From: a virus
DNA: 23,387 bases
Direction: 5' to 3' (one strand)
Virus record (IMG/VR): IMGVR_UViG_3300027797_000147
Location: 1-23,387 of that record
The translations under genes were made by a program, and so were the position numbers. This document shows, piece by piece, positions 11,347 through 17,223 of this stretch. The first letter of the stretch is position 1, and every line of letters begins with the position of its first letter. Below the pieces are notes generated by a model, which worked only from the letters and a program-made list of their open reading frames with translations, made no database searches and was not told the origin of the DNA.

Positions 11347-12487
11347 GACTTATTCCTCTTTCTTTTATATTTGTTGCCCATATAGGCATTGCGATCCTTG
11401 TGCCAGACAAGATCTGTGTTATTTTATGTAATCTTGTAGATTCAAAAATAACAATACTAAGTTTTTCTGGGTCTATAGTTATGTCTGCATCCAGAAACTT
11501 TAAAAATCCGCCATCAAAATCATTATTTAAATATACTACTCCACTTCTAAATAAATGCTCTGCTTCAAAATGATTGTCAACGTGTTCTGATAAACGAGTG
11601 CCTTCCCCCAGCATAGTTAGCCACTGTGCTGCCAAAAATAGCTCCTCGTCTTTAAATAAATTATTACATTCCAGTAAAAATTTATCAGAATATTTTTTTA
11701 GTAATTCTATTACTTCTGTGTGACTAGAAAATAAATGACGTTCTGGCACATGGGACTCATACCTAAATATATTGTTTGTTTTTGCTTTTTCTGGCATATA
11801 AAATTTTTTATCATTTAAATAATTTTTTTGCATATAGTCTATTATTATTTCGGCATCTTCTTTTGTAATAAAATCTTTTATAATATAAATTTTTAAATCT
11901 TTTTCTGCATTACTAATTATTTTTGTTTCAGATTCTGGCATTATGTCTATTAGTATATGAACTCTATCATACTCACTATTGTTATCTACGCTATGAAGCT
12001 TAAGGTTATTTATTTCATAGCATTTTCCTTCTTCCATATGTATTTCTTCTCCGCCTACAGTATAGGATACCTTTTCGTTTGTGATTAATGGTATATGGAA
12101 TCTTCTTACATTAGAAAGATAATCTCCGCTATCCTTATGAACAAAAACTTTGCTGTTAGCATTTAATTTTATTAAAAGTATTCTGGCAGACTGGCCAACC
12201 ATTCTATCTTCTAATTCTTTGACAATTGGATAAACAAGGTCATACATTTCTTTATCTAAAGTTTCTTTTGAGAATAAAGTTCCTCTTTCCCAATGCAAGG
12301 AAGAGTTTTGAATAATATATGTATTTGTATTTACGTGTGGGTTAGGTCTTCCCTCGTAAACCGTGCTCTGTCTAGATGTGTCTAGATCCCATTCCTGAGA
12401 AAATTTTTCAACTCTACTTTTTATATTTTCTATATCAAAAGATTTAAATGGGGCAAAATTAAAATCACGATCAACTTTATTTTTCAT
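11339..12487 (-). CDS. fused double dioxygenase: Asp/Asn beta-hydroxylase-like plus P4H-like (382 aa)
   Basis: Two complete oxygenase domains in one chain. Residues ~40-182 resemble the aspartyl/asparaginyl beta-hydroxylase family (PF05118): HKD (His117, Asp119), RRFHIPL (129-133), His165 in KLHSVDNN and Arg175 before HILIDI. Residues ~195-372 form a P4H-type domain: HVD (His302, Asp304), GVVYLNNDFDGG, His354, Arg364 in SGTRIAM. Both ligand sets look intact, so both sites could be active. It overlaps the sulfotransferase gene by 11 bases and the next dioxygenase by 8. The substrate is unknown; sequential hydroxylation of one target is a reasonable inference. Confidence 0.85.
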   Translation of the reverse strand: MKNKVDRDFNFAPFKSFDIENIKSRVEKFSQEWDLDTSRQSTVYEGRPNPHVNTNTYIIQNSSLHWERGTLFSKETLDKEMYDLVYPIVKELEDRMVGQSARILLIKLNANSKVFVHKDSGDYLSNVRRFHIPLITNEKVSYTVGGEEIHMEEGKCYEINNLKLHSVDNNSEYDRVHILIDIMPESETKIISNAEKDLKIYIIKDFITKEDAEIIIDYMQKNYLNDKKFYMPEKAKTNNIFRYESHVPERHLFSSHTEVIELLKKYSDKFLLECNNLFKDEELFLAAQWLTMLGEGTRLSEHVDNHFEAEHLFRSGVVYLNNDFDGGFLKFLDADITIDPEKLSIVIFESTRLHKITQILSGTRIAMPIWATNIKERGISHG

Positions 12488-13292
12488 TGATTTCTCTTTC
12501 TCTTACCATAGAATAAACCTTGTAGTCTATATAATTATTTTCTAATATTTTTTCTTTATCCTGATCTGTTAGCATATTAATAAGATCTTTTGTAGTATAA
12601 ATTTTCCCCTTATACAATGTGCTAGATGAGTTTGTAATCTTTTTTGAATTTAAGGATATGTCTATCCCATGATTAGTCTTAAACCATTTAGATATTGAAG
12701 CATAATGAGAATCTAAAGCGTCCACTGTATTTACAATATCGAAGGACTCTATTTGATTTTTTGCATTTTCAAGTGAGGTTTTATCATCTTTAATAAACCA
12801 GTTAAAGGCAGTTCCTGGCTTAAAATTATGCTTTTCATAAATATCTGAAATGTTTTTTTCAAACTCTATAACATTTTGAAATACTACTTCATCTGTTGGG
12901 TTGCATATATGCCTAGACTGATAATTGTTGTGATCAACAAATCCTTCATCTTCAAACAAGTAGTACTTTAGTTTATCCAAATAGCTGCCTATTGATCTGT
13001 ATCTTGGTACGTCTAAATCATTTCTGCCATGTATAAAATTAAAATATGAAACCCTGGCCTCTATTGGGTTTCTAACTAAACATGAGACAGATATGCCTGG
13101 GAATTTTTCTATTGGATACGTACCAAAATGGCCAGCTATATAAATTTCATTAGATATTGGATAGTCGTTTGGATACTGTGTGCTAATATAAGACGAAAGA
13201 TTGTTTTTGTCAAGCTGCAATTTTAATTCAGATGTTAAGCTTTTGCCAGCTGTCTTAGGTACATGCAAAAAATAAAGTCTTTGTTTATTCAT
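12477..13292 (-). CDS. sulfotransferase family protein (271 aa)
   Basis: The N-terminal YFLHVPKTAGKSLTSEL is the 5'-phosphosulfate-binding loop (Lys13, Thr14) of PAPS-dependent carbohydrate sulfotransferases. CLVRNPIEARVSYF (Arg74, Ser82) is the 3'-phosphate-binding motif. These enzymes move sulfate from PAPS to a hydroxyl, usually on sugars. About 270 residues is normal for the bacterial/phage group; there is no membrane anchor, so it acts in the cytoplasm. It is coupled to the double dioxygenase, which could supply new hydroxyl groups as acceptors. That link is inference. Confidence 0.85.
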   Translation of the reverse strand: MNKQRLYFLHVPKTAGKSLTSELKLQLDKNNLSSYISTQYPNDYPISNEIYIAGHFGTYPIEKFPGISVSCLVRNPIEARVSYFNFIHGRNDLDVPRYRSIGSYLDKLKYYLFEDEGFVDHNNYQSRHICNPTDEVVFQNVIEFEKNISDIYEKHNFKPGTAFNWFIKDDKTSLENAKNQIESFDIVNTVDALDSHYASISKWFKTNHGIDISLNSKKITNSSSTLYKGKIYTTKDLINMLTDQDKEKILENNYIDYKVYSMVREREINEK

Positions 13293-13509
13293 CTCTGTCC
13301 TTTAGTCTCATCCATTTACCATACTTATTTGGGTCTTTGCTTCCTACATATTCCTGCCCAGTTTCTAAATCAATTAGTAACCATTTGCCAGGAGCTTTTG
13401 TGTGAACAGTTAAATCTACAGGTTCATCGTACTCTGGAACTTGTATGCCTTGATACATTTTGGGGAGGAATGTATACGCATTGTCTAAAAGTTTTCTAAA
13501 TTTTTCCAT
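13285..13509 (-). CDS. small conserved-looking protein (74 aa)
   Basis: 74 residues. The C-terminal WLLIDLETGQEYVG ... KYGKWMRLK is a compact beta-hairpin motif (LIDLETG-Y-G, then GKW-R) that I have seen in small actinophage proteins of unknown function. ATG 13509 follows GGGGTT and the end overlaps the sulfotransferase start by eight bases. No cysteines. Function unknown. Confidence 0.75.
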   Translation of the reverse strand: MEKFRKLLDNAYTFLPKMYQGIQVPEYDEPVDLTVHTKAPGKWLLIDLETGQEYVGSKDPNKYGKWMRLKDRDE

Positions 13510-13529
13510 AACCCCATGCCTTATTAAAA

Positions 13530-13619
13530 TTAAATAACTGATGAATCTAAAACTATGTCCATAGCATCATCAATTGTAGGGGCATGTTCTTTAGAGCATG
13601 CCCCACAACTTTTACACAT
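13530..13619 (-). CDS. Cys-rich microprotein (29 aa)
   Basis: MCKSCGACSKEHAPTIDDAM and nine more residues. Three cysteines and one His within the first 12 residues (C-xx-C-xx-C-xxx-H) could bind zinc or an Fe-S cluster, or be modified. The ATG overlaps the preceding stop (TAATG). An 8-bp palindromic hairpin lies inside the coding sequence. Very short, so confidence rests on coupling and on the similar MCFECGC start two genes upstream. Confidence 0.6.
   Translation of the reverse strand: MCKSCGACSKEHAPTIDDAMDIVLDSSVI
13579..13604. repeat. 8-bp inverted repeat inside the 29-aa gene
   Basis: GGGGCATG (13579-13586) and CATGCCCC (13597-13604) form a perfect stem with a ten-base loop. No T-run follows on either strand, so it is not a simple terminator; it could be an mRNA processing or stability element within the operon. 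Confidence 0.6.
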
Positions 13620-13819
13620 TATATCTTTTTGCGTCCTGTTTTTTTAGGAGGCCTTGGAGTGGTACTTGTCTCACGGCGAATCCCATGCTTGTTGGTATCT
13701 ATTTTTAATCCTTGTCGTGGAGCCTTACGTGTTGCTTCACGGCTTGTAACAGCACCTGCTGCTGATCCACTTGCTGGTGGAGTTGTGCCTGTGCCATCTT
13801 CTTTTTGAAAATTACTCAT
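13619..13819 (-). CDS. basic, disordered protein (66 aa)
   Basis: 66 residues rich in Gly, Ala, Ser, Thr, Pro and Lys/Arg. It begins MSNFQKEDGTGTTPPASGSA and ends in a basic RPPKKTGRKKI tail, and it has no predicted fold. The ATG lies in the end of the preceding gene (ATGAGTAA overlap) and its stop couples to the 29-aa gene. Such tails often bind nucleic acid. Function unknown. Confidence 0.65.
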   Translation of the reverse strand: MSNFQKEDGTGTTPPASGSAAGAVTSREATRKAPRQGLKIDTNKHGIRRETSTTPRPPKKTGRKKI

Positions 13820-13961
13820 TTATAAATTGTCTTGTCTGTTCTGGAGTGGAAGACATGCTTAGAGTTAAGCCCGAATTCCCATCCCTTGAAGCCTCTACAA
13901 TTGTAACTGGAGTAATACCAGTTGTGCTTCCTACTGACTCACATCCGCATTCAAAGCACAT
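13812..13961 (-). CDS. Cys-rich N-terminus microprotein (49 aa)
   Basis: Starts MCFECGCESVGSTTGITPVT, with three cysteines in the first seven residues, then a Ser/Thr-rich region. This start resembles many small actinophage proteins (MCxxCGC) of unknown function and the 29-aa gene two steps downstream. Two bases separate it from the upstream stop. The Cys cluster could bind metal. Confidence 0.65.
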   Translation of the reverse strand: MCFECGCESVGSTTGITPVTIVEASRDGNSGLTLSMSSTPEQTRQFINE

Positions 13962-13963
13962 GA

Positions 13964-14104
13964 TTAGCAATTCTCGCAATCTTTAACTGCACAGGGGGCT
14001 TCGCCTCTTGTGTCTCTTGTGCAACTTGCACTAGAGCTTACTACTGATGCAACAACTGCTGCAACTGTAGGAGCTACTACTTCTTCTTTATCAAATATTG
14101 ACAA
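13964..14104 (-). CDS. Ala/Val-rich peptide with Cys-rich C-terminus (46 aa)
   Basis: An N-terminal segment rich in Val/Ala (residues 9-22) is followed by a tail with four cysteines (Cys28, Cys38, Cys43, Cys46) ending CAVKDCENC. Start is probably TTG at 14104, one base after the previous stop, with GCGGAAAG upstream. The layout (helical leader-like part, Cys-rich core at the C-terminus, modifying enzymes in the same operon) is reminiscent of a RiPP precursor, but no maturation enzyme of a known RiPP class is seen. Confidence 0.55.
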   Translation of the reverse strand: MSIFDKEEVVAPTVAAVVASVVSSSASCTRDTRGEAPCAVKDCENC

Positions 14105-14105
14105 T

Positions 14106-14261
14106 TTACTTTCCGCCCTGGCCTACGCCTGAACCGTCTTGTGTTGACTTGTCTGTTGATGCAAAAGCACCTGCTGGATCAGCAGCGTACTGCTCTCCGA
14201 TTGTGTGCTGTACTGCTGGCTTTACTTCGTTAAATCCTGTTAAATTCAATCCATCTGACAT
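14106..14261 (-). CDS. small hydrophilic protein (51 aa), operon leader
   Basis: MSDGLNLTGFNEVKPAVQHT and 31 more residues, Gly/Ser/Ala-rich at the end (GSGVGQGGK), probably disordered. TAGGAGAAATAAA is a strong ribosome site and an extended -10 promoter lies about 60 bases upstream, making this the first gene of the operon running to 10693. No domain recognised. Confidence 0.65.
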   Translation of the reverse strand: MSDGLNLTGFNEVKPAVQHTIGEQYAADPAGAFASTDKSTQDGSGVGQGGK

Positions 14262-14318
14262 TTTATTTCTCCTATAGGTTTTTAATTTAGACGGGTCTAG
14301 AATGCCGTCTAGTTAACT

Positions 14319-14327
14319 ATTATAGCA
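14319..14327 (-). promoter_or_regulatory. extended -10 promoter of the sulfotransferase/dioxygenase operon
   Basis: TGCTATAAT on the minus strand (TATAAT at 14319-14324). No good -35. The transcript would have a leader of about 50 bases with an AGACGG/CCGTCT hairpin before the SD of the gene at 14261. Confidence 0.65.
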
Positions 14328-14344
14328 TTATCACGAAACAAAGG

Positions 14345-14485
14345 CTACTTTGATCCCTGTGCCTTTTGGCCTCTATAGCCAGTTTTTTTAATATTCATTG
14401 ATCCAGGCTTTTTTTGACCGCTTGCATACGTTGCTGCTTGTCTTTGTGCCAGGGCTTTCTGCATTTTATCTAAGTGTTTTCCCAT
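14345..14485 (-). CDS. small basic protein (46 aa)
   Basis: MGKHLDKMQKALAQRQAATY and 26 more residues, Lys/Gln/Gly-rich, no cysteines. The ATG lies inside the end of the monooxygenase gene, overlapping by 20 bases, with TTGGGGAAC upstream. High positive charge could suit nucleic-acid binding; no motif found. It is the last gene before the next promoter. Confidence 0.65.
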   Translation of the reverse strand: MGKHLDKMQKALAQRQAATYASGQKKPGSMNIKKTGYRGQKAQGSK

Positions 14486-15269
14486 TTTGTTCCCCAATCA
14501 TTTCTTTCATTAAGTGGTGTATTGCCCCTTTGTTTGTATCTTGTGAATGATTACTAATTAATAAATCAGTTACACCCAAATCCTTTAGACTATTCAATTC
14601 AATTTTAACACTATCTGCATTCCCGCAAATGGTCCATTCGTTTGAACCTGGCTTTTTAGATAGCATATTCTCTATCTCTTCTTCCGATTCATTTATGATT
14701 ACGCATACCGAAAGCATTTGTTTTTCATTCTTTACAAACTCAGGGTTATCATATAATTGCTTATGAACACCAAGCATGCCTAAGTGGGTTGCATTATATT
14801 TTTTAGCCAAAAGCCTAGTTTGGCTTGAATGCCCACCCATAACTATTCCAGATACAGTGTTATTTGATAGCTCAAGAAATTTTAATAGCCAGTCGTCTGT
14901 ATACTTTAATCTTTTTTCTTGTGTATCTAGATATTTGCTAAACCATATCATATCTTTTACTGATGTTTCTTCTTCTTGTAAATCTCCCGATACAATATTT
15001 AGCATAATCCTATTAGGTGCTATTGTATGAAAAGCCTTACATATCATTGCACAATATTCTGGGCTAATTGCATATGTTCTAACGGCTGGCATATACTTAA
15101 ACTTATGATCTAAATCCAGTGCCCTTGCTGCCTTAACCCAATTATCATCTATTTTTGAATGATAAACCATAAGCATTGATTCGTATCCGACCTCATCAAC
15201 TATATTAGAAATAGTTTTAAGATGAGCAATACTTGCATCTAAACCACGATCAAACCAATGAAATCTCAT
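14466..15269 (-). CDS. luciferase-like (LLM) flavin-dependent monooxygenase (267 aa)
   Basis: The pattern MRFHWFDRGLDASIAHLKTI ... VDEVGYESMLM, then KFKYMPAVRTYAISPEYCA and NRIMLNIVSGD, fits the bacterial luciferase-like superfamily (PF00296; SsuD, LadA, F420-dependent relatives), whose TIM barrel uses reduced FMN or F420 with oxygen. At 267 residues it is shorter than typical members (~330-380), with insertion regions reduced. It has a terminator upstream and its own leaderless promoter. Substrate and cofactor cannot be read from the sequence. LLM enzymes are rarely reported in phages. Confidence 0.8.
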   Translation of the reverse strand: MRFHWFDRGLDASIAHLKTISNIVDEVGYESMLMVYHSKIDDNWVKAARALDLDHKFKYMPAVRTYAISPEYCAMICKAFHTIAPNRIMLNIVSGDLQEEETSVKDMIWFSKYLDTQEKRLKYTDDWLLKFLELSNNTVSGIVMGGHSSQTRLLAKKYNATHLGMLGVHKQLYDNPEFVKNEKQMLSVCVIINESEEEIENMLSKKPGSNEWTICGNADSVKIELNSLKDLGVTDLLISNHSQDTNKGAIHHLMKEMIGEQNGKTLR

Positions 15270-15275
15270 ATTCCC

Positions 15276-15284
15276 ATTCTATCA
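15276..15284 (-). promoter_or_regulatory. leaderless promoter of the monooxygenase gene
   Basis: TGATAGAAT on the minus strand (TAGAAT at 15276-15281), six bases before ATG 15269, with an extended TG. It directly follows the terminator hairpin of the upstream gene. No -35 seen. Confidence 0.6.
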
Positions 15285-15292
15285 TTTATATA

Positions 15293-15326
15293 TAAAAGGG
15301 GCAAGACTCTCGTCCTGCCCCTTTTA
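15293..15326 (-). terminator. strong intrinsic terminator
   Basis: TAAAAGGGGCA (15293-15303) pairs perfectly with TGCCCCTTTTA (15316-15326); an inner GAC/GTC adds three pairs around a TCTC loop. The stem is A/T-flanked on both sides, so it can work in either direction, and it sits just after the secreted Ala-rich protein gene. Confidence 0.85.
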
Positions 15327-15336
15327 TTTAATTTAT

Positions 15337-16476
15337 TTACTTAACTAAGATAACCTTAGCCTTTGGATTCTTTGCATTCCACTTTGTGGCTAGTGCATTG
15401 AATGACTTCTTTAAAGAAGCAAGTGCTGTAGCATTATCTGCTATTAGCTTAGCAATAGTTGCATCCTTAGCAAGTAATACTGCATCTGAAGCAGCCTTAG
15501 CATCGGCAAGAGCCTTGGCTGAAGCAGCCTTCTCTGCAGCAACCGCAGTTGCAAGAGCAGCATCTGAAGCAGCCTTAGCAGCAACAGCATCTGAAGCAGC
15601 CTTTACGACTGCAGCATCTGAGATTGCCTTAGCAGCAAGTGCTGCATCCTTAGCAGCAGTCTGTGCAGCAAGTTCTGATACTAGATCACGAACTGTAATT
15701 TCTGCAAATGGTGCTAGTGCACGAGCAGGAAGTCCAACTACGTCTGCAGTTGTTGCATCTCCAGCAGTTGTTGGGCTAAATGTAATTAGTGAGCGTGTTC
15801 CAGTTGCTGGAAGTGTTGCAACAAACTTTGCAACTCCAAAATCTGAAAGTGTGGCACCAGTTGTTACTGTTGCTGTATCCATAACTGCTGTTGAAGCAAA
15901 TACGGTTGCAGTAATTGACTTAGCAGATACCTTGTTTCCAAATGTATCTGTTGCAGTTACTGAAATGTCTTGCTTTGTGCCAGCGGCACCAGCTGTAGGA
16001 GCTGATACTGTAAGAGTATTAATCTTACCAGCAGTTCCCTGTACGTAGTATGTAAGTGTTGTTCCGCCATTGGTGATTACAACTGTACCAATTGCTGTTG
16101 TCTTTGTATAGACATAAAATGTTGCTGTTGTGCCTGTACCAGTTGCAACTGTCAAAGATGATGATCCTGACGCTGCTCCAATTGGTGCGGCTGTAGCGTG
16201 TAGAGCAGAAACGATTGTTGCGTTTGTTGCTACTACTGAAACGTTTGTTCCAACATCAACTGTTGCAATAAACTTTAGTGCATCTGCAGCATCAACTGTG
16301 TTGTCTGCAGGTACTGGCAATGACGCAGGCGTTGCGATTGCTGATGCCGTAGTGTTTGCTACAGTGTCAAGCGATACAGCGACTGTCATTACAGCAGCAC
16401 TTGCAGGTGTTGCTACCATTGTGCCCAAAGTCATGGCTGCAACCATGGCTAGTGCGATTTTCTTAAATGAGTTCAT
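15337..16476 (-). CDS. secreted Ala/Thr-rich surface protein, acI-like (379 aa)
   Basis: A signal peptide MNSFKKIALAMVAAM... ends ATPASAA (about residue 28). The mature part is Thr/Val/Ala-rich with Ig-like beta repeats (for example ISVTATDTFGNKV near residue 172). A long Ala/Lys/Asp coiled coil follows (about 268-345), and the C-terminus reads KWNAKNPKAKVILVK. Nearly identical signal sequences and layouts are, as I recall, typical of abundant secreted proteins of acI actinobacteria, so this may be host-derived. GGAG upstream. It could form a surface layer, adhesin or virion decoration. High-GC codons contrast with neighbours. Confidence 0.8.
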   Translation of the reverse strand: MNSFKKIALAMVAAMTLGTMVATPASAAVMTVAVSLDTVANTTASAIATPASLPVPADNTVDAADALKFIATVDVGTNVSVVATNATIVSALHATAAPIGAASGSSSLTVATGTGTTATFYVYTKTTAIGTVVITNGGTTLTYYVQGTAGKINTLTVSAPTAGAAGTKQDISVTATDTFGNKVSAKSITATVFASTAVMDTATVTTGATLSDFGVAKFVATLPATGTRSLITFSPTTAGDATTADVVGLPARALAPFAEITVRDLVSELAAQTAAKDAALAAKAISDAAVVKAASDAVAAKAASDAALATAVAAEKAASAKALADAKAASDAVLLAKDATIAKLIADNATALASLKKSFNALATKWNAKNPKAKVILVK

Positions 16477-16523
16477 TTAATTTATTCTCCTTATTTCCTC
16501 TGCCTCTTGTATGAAACAGAAAG

Positions 16524-16724
16524 TTAGTGTAGTTCATGTACCTTAACATGAAATGAGCACGGATCTCCGCCTTCATCCCACTCTTGCATTTCTTCATCTG
16601 ACATTGGTGGACCATCATGTGTATCGCAAAATACATCTGATATCCAGCCTCGATCATAACCATTTTTAAGCCATATTTCAAACTCTAGGTGGCTAAGATC
16701 TTCTGAATCAAATTCTATATCCAT
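16524..16724 (-). CDS. small acidic protein (66 aa)
   Basis: 66 residues with CDTHDGPPMSDEEMQEWDEG then DPCSFHVKV. The pattern (C-THDG-P-EE-EW-DPC-H) is one I recognise from small actinobacterial and actinophage proteins; Cys33, His36, Cys56 and His59 could bind a metal. The ATG overlaps the thioredoxin stop by ten bases. Function unknown. The other long frame here (16463-16681) is a shadow. Confidence 0.75.
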   Translation of the reverse strand: MDIEFDSEDLSHLEFEIWLKNGYDRGWISDVFCDTHDGPPMSDEEMQEWDEGGDPCSFHVKVHELH

Positions 16725-17017
16725 TCGGATATCTCTTCCAAGAACTTATGCTTTGGCATAGCTCCCTTAGTTCTCTTTACTTCTTTACCGTCTTTAAAAA
16801 CGATAACTGTAGGCAAAGAAATAACATTGTACTTATCTGCACTGAATGTATTTTCATCCGCATCTATCTTTCCAATCCATACATTATATTCTGATGCTAC
16901 TTCATCAAGTATGGGAGAAAATCTTTTGCATGGACTGCACCATTCGGCCCAAAAATCTACAAGGACTACATGATGAGAGCCAATAACTTCATCAAAATTA
17001 CTGTCAGTTACAATCAT
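16715..17017 (-). CDS. trxA: thioredoxin (100 aa)
   Basis: Complete thioredoxin fold: VDFWAEWCSPCKRFSPIL with active site WCSPC (Cys27, Cys30) and the cis-Pro in SLPTVIVF (Pro69). The classical motif is WCGPC; the Gly-to-Ser change is seen in phage and some bacterial thioredoxins and may shift redox potential. It reduces disulfides in the cytoplasm and could reduce the phage glutathione peroxidase or ribonucleotide reductase. It overlaps the previous stop (TAATG). Confidence 0.93.
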   Translation of the reverse strand: MIVTDSNFDEVIGSHHVVLVDFWAEWCSPCKRFSPILDEVASEYNVWIGKIDADENTFSADKYNVISLPTVIVFKDGKEVKRTKGAMPKHKFLEEISEWI

Positions 17018-17223
17018 TACTTATCCTTTAGCGCCTCTGCTGCTTCATTAAAGCGAATCATAAAATTTTGGATTACCCAAAATGTTGTCTCACCCGCATT
17101 TTTAGCCATTGCTTCAGATGCTTCTGGTGTTCTATCTTCTTGTGCTAAACCATTGTACCATTTCTGATATAGTTCCTGGCCAAGATCTTTAATAATACCG
17201 TCGAGTACTGTAATTTCAGCCAT
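17017..17223 (-). CDS. small helical conserved-looking protein (68 aa)
   Basis: MAEITVLDGIIKDLGQELYQ onward, including GETTFWVIQNFMIRFNEAAE. The motif resembles small actinophage proteins of unknown function. ATG 17223 is preferred over the open extension to 17259, because it overlaps the subtilase stop by eight bases. It couples to thioredoxin (TAATG). Function unknown. Confidence 0.75.
   Translation of the reverse strand: MAEITVLDGIIKDLGQELYQKWYNGLAQEDRTPEASEAMAKNAGETTFWVIQNFMIRFNEAAEALKDK

Noticed and set aside
13964-14104. Firm assignment as a RiPP precursor
   Set aside because: No known RiPP maturase or protease/transporter in the operon; only the general layout is suggestive.
15386-16048. 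Long open frame on the plus strand opposite the secreted Ala-rich gene (220 codons)
   Set aside because: Shadow of an Ala-rich gene: GCN codons read as open Ala/Ser/Thr codons on the other strand. The minus frame has a signal peptide, SD and terminator.
16463-16681. 72-codon minus-strand frame overlapping two genes
   Set aside because: It overlaps the 66-aa acidic gene and the signal-peptide start of the secreted protein, and its sequence looks random.
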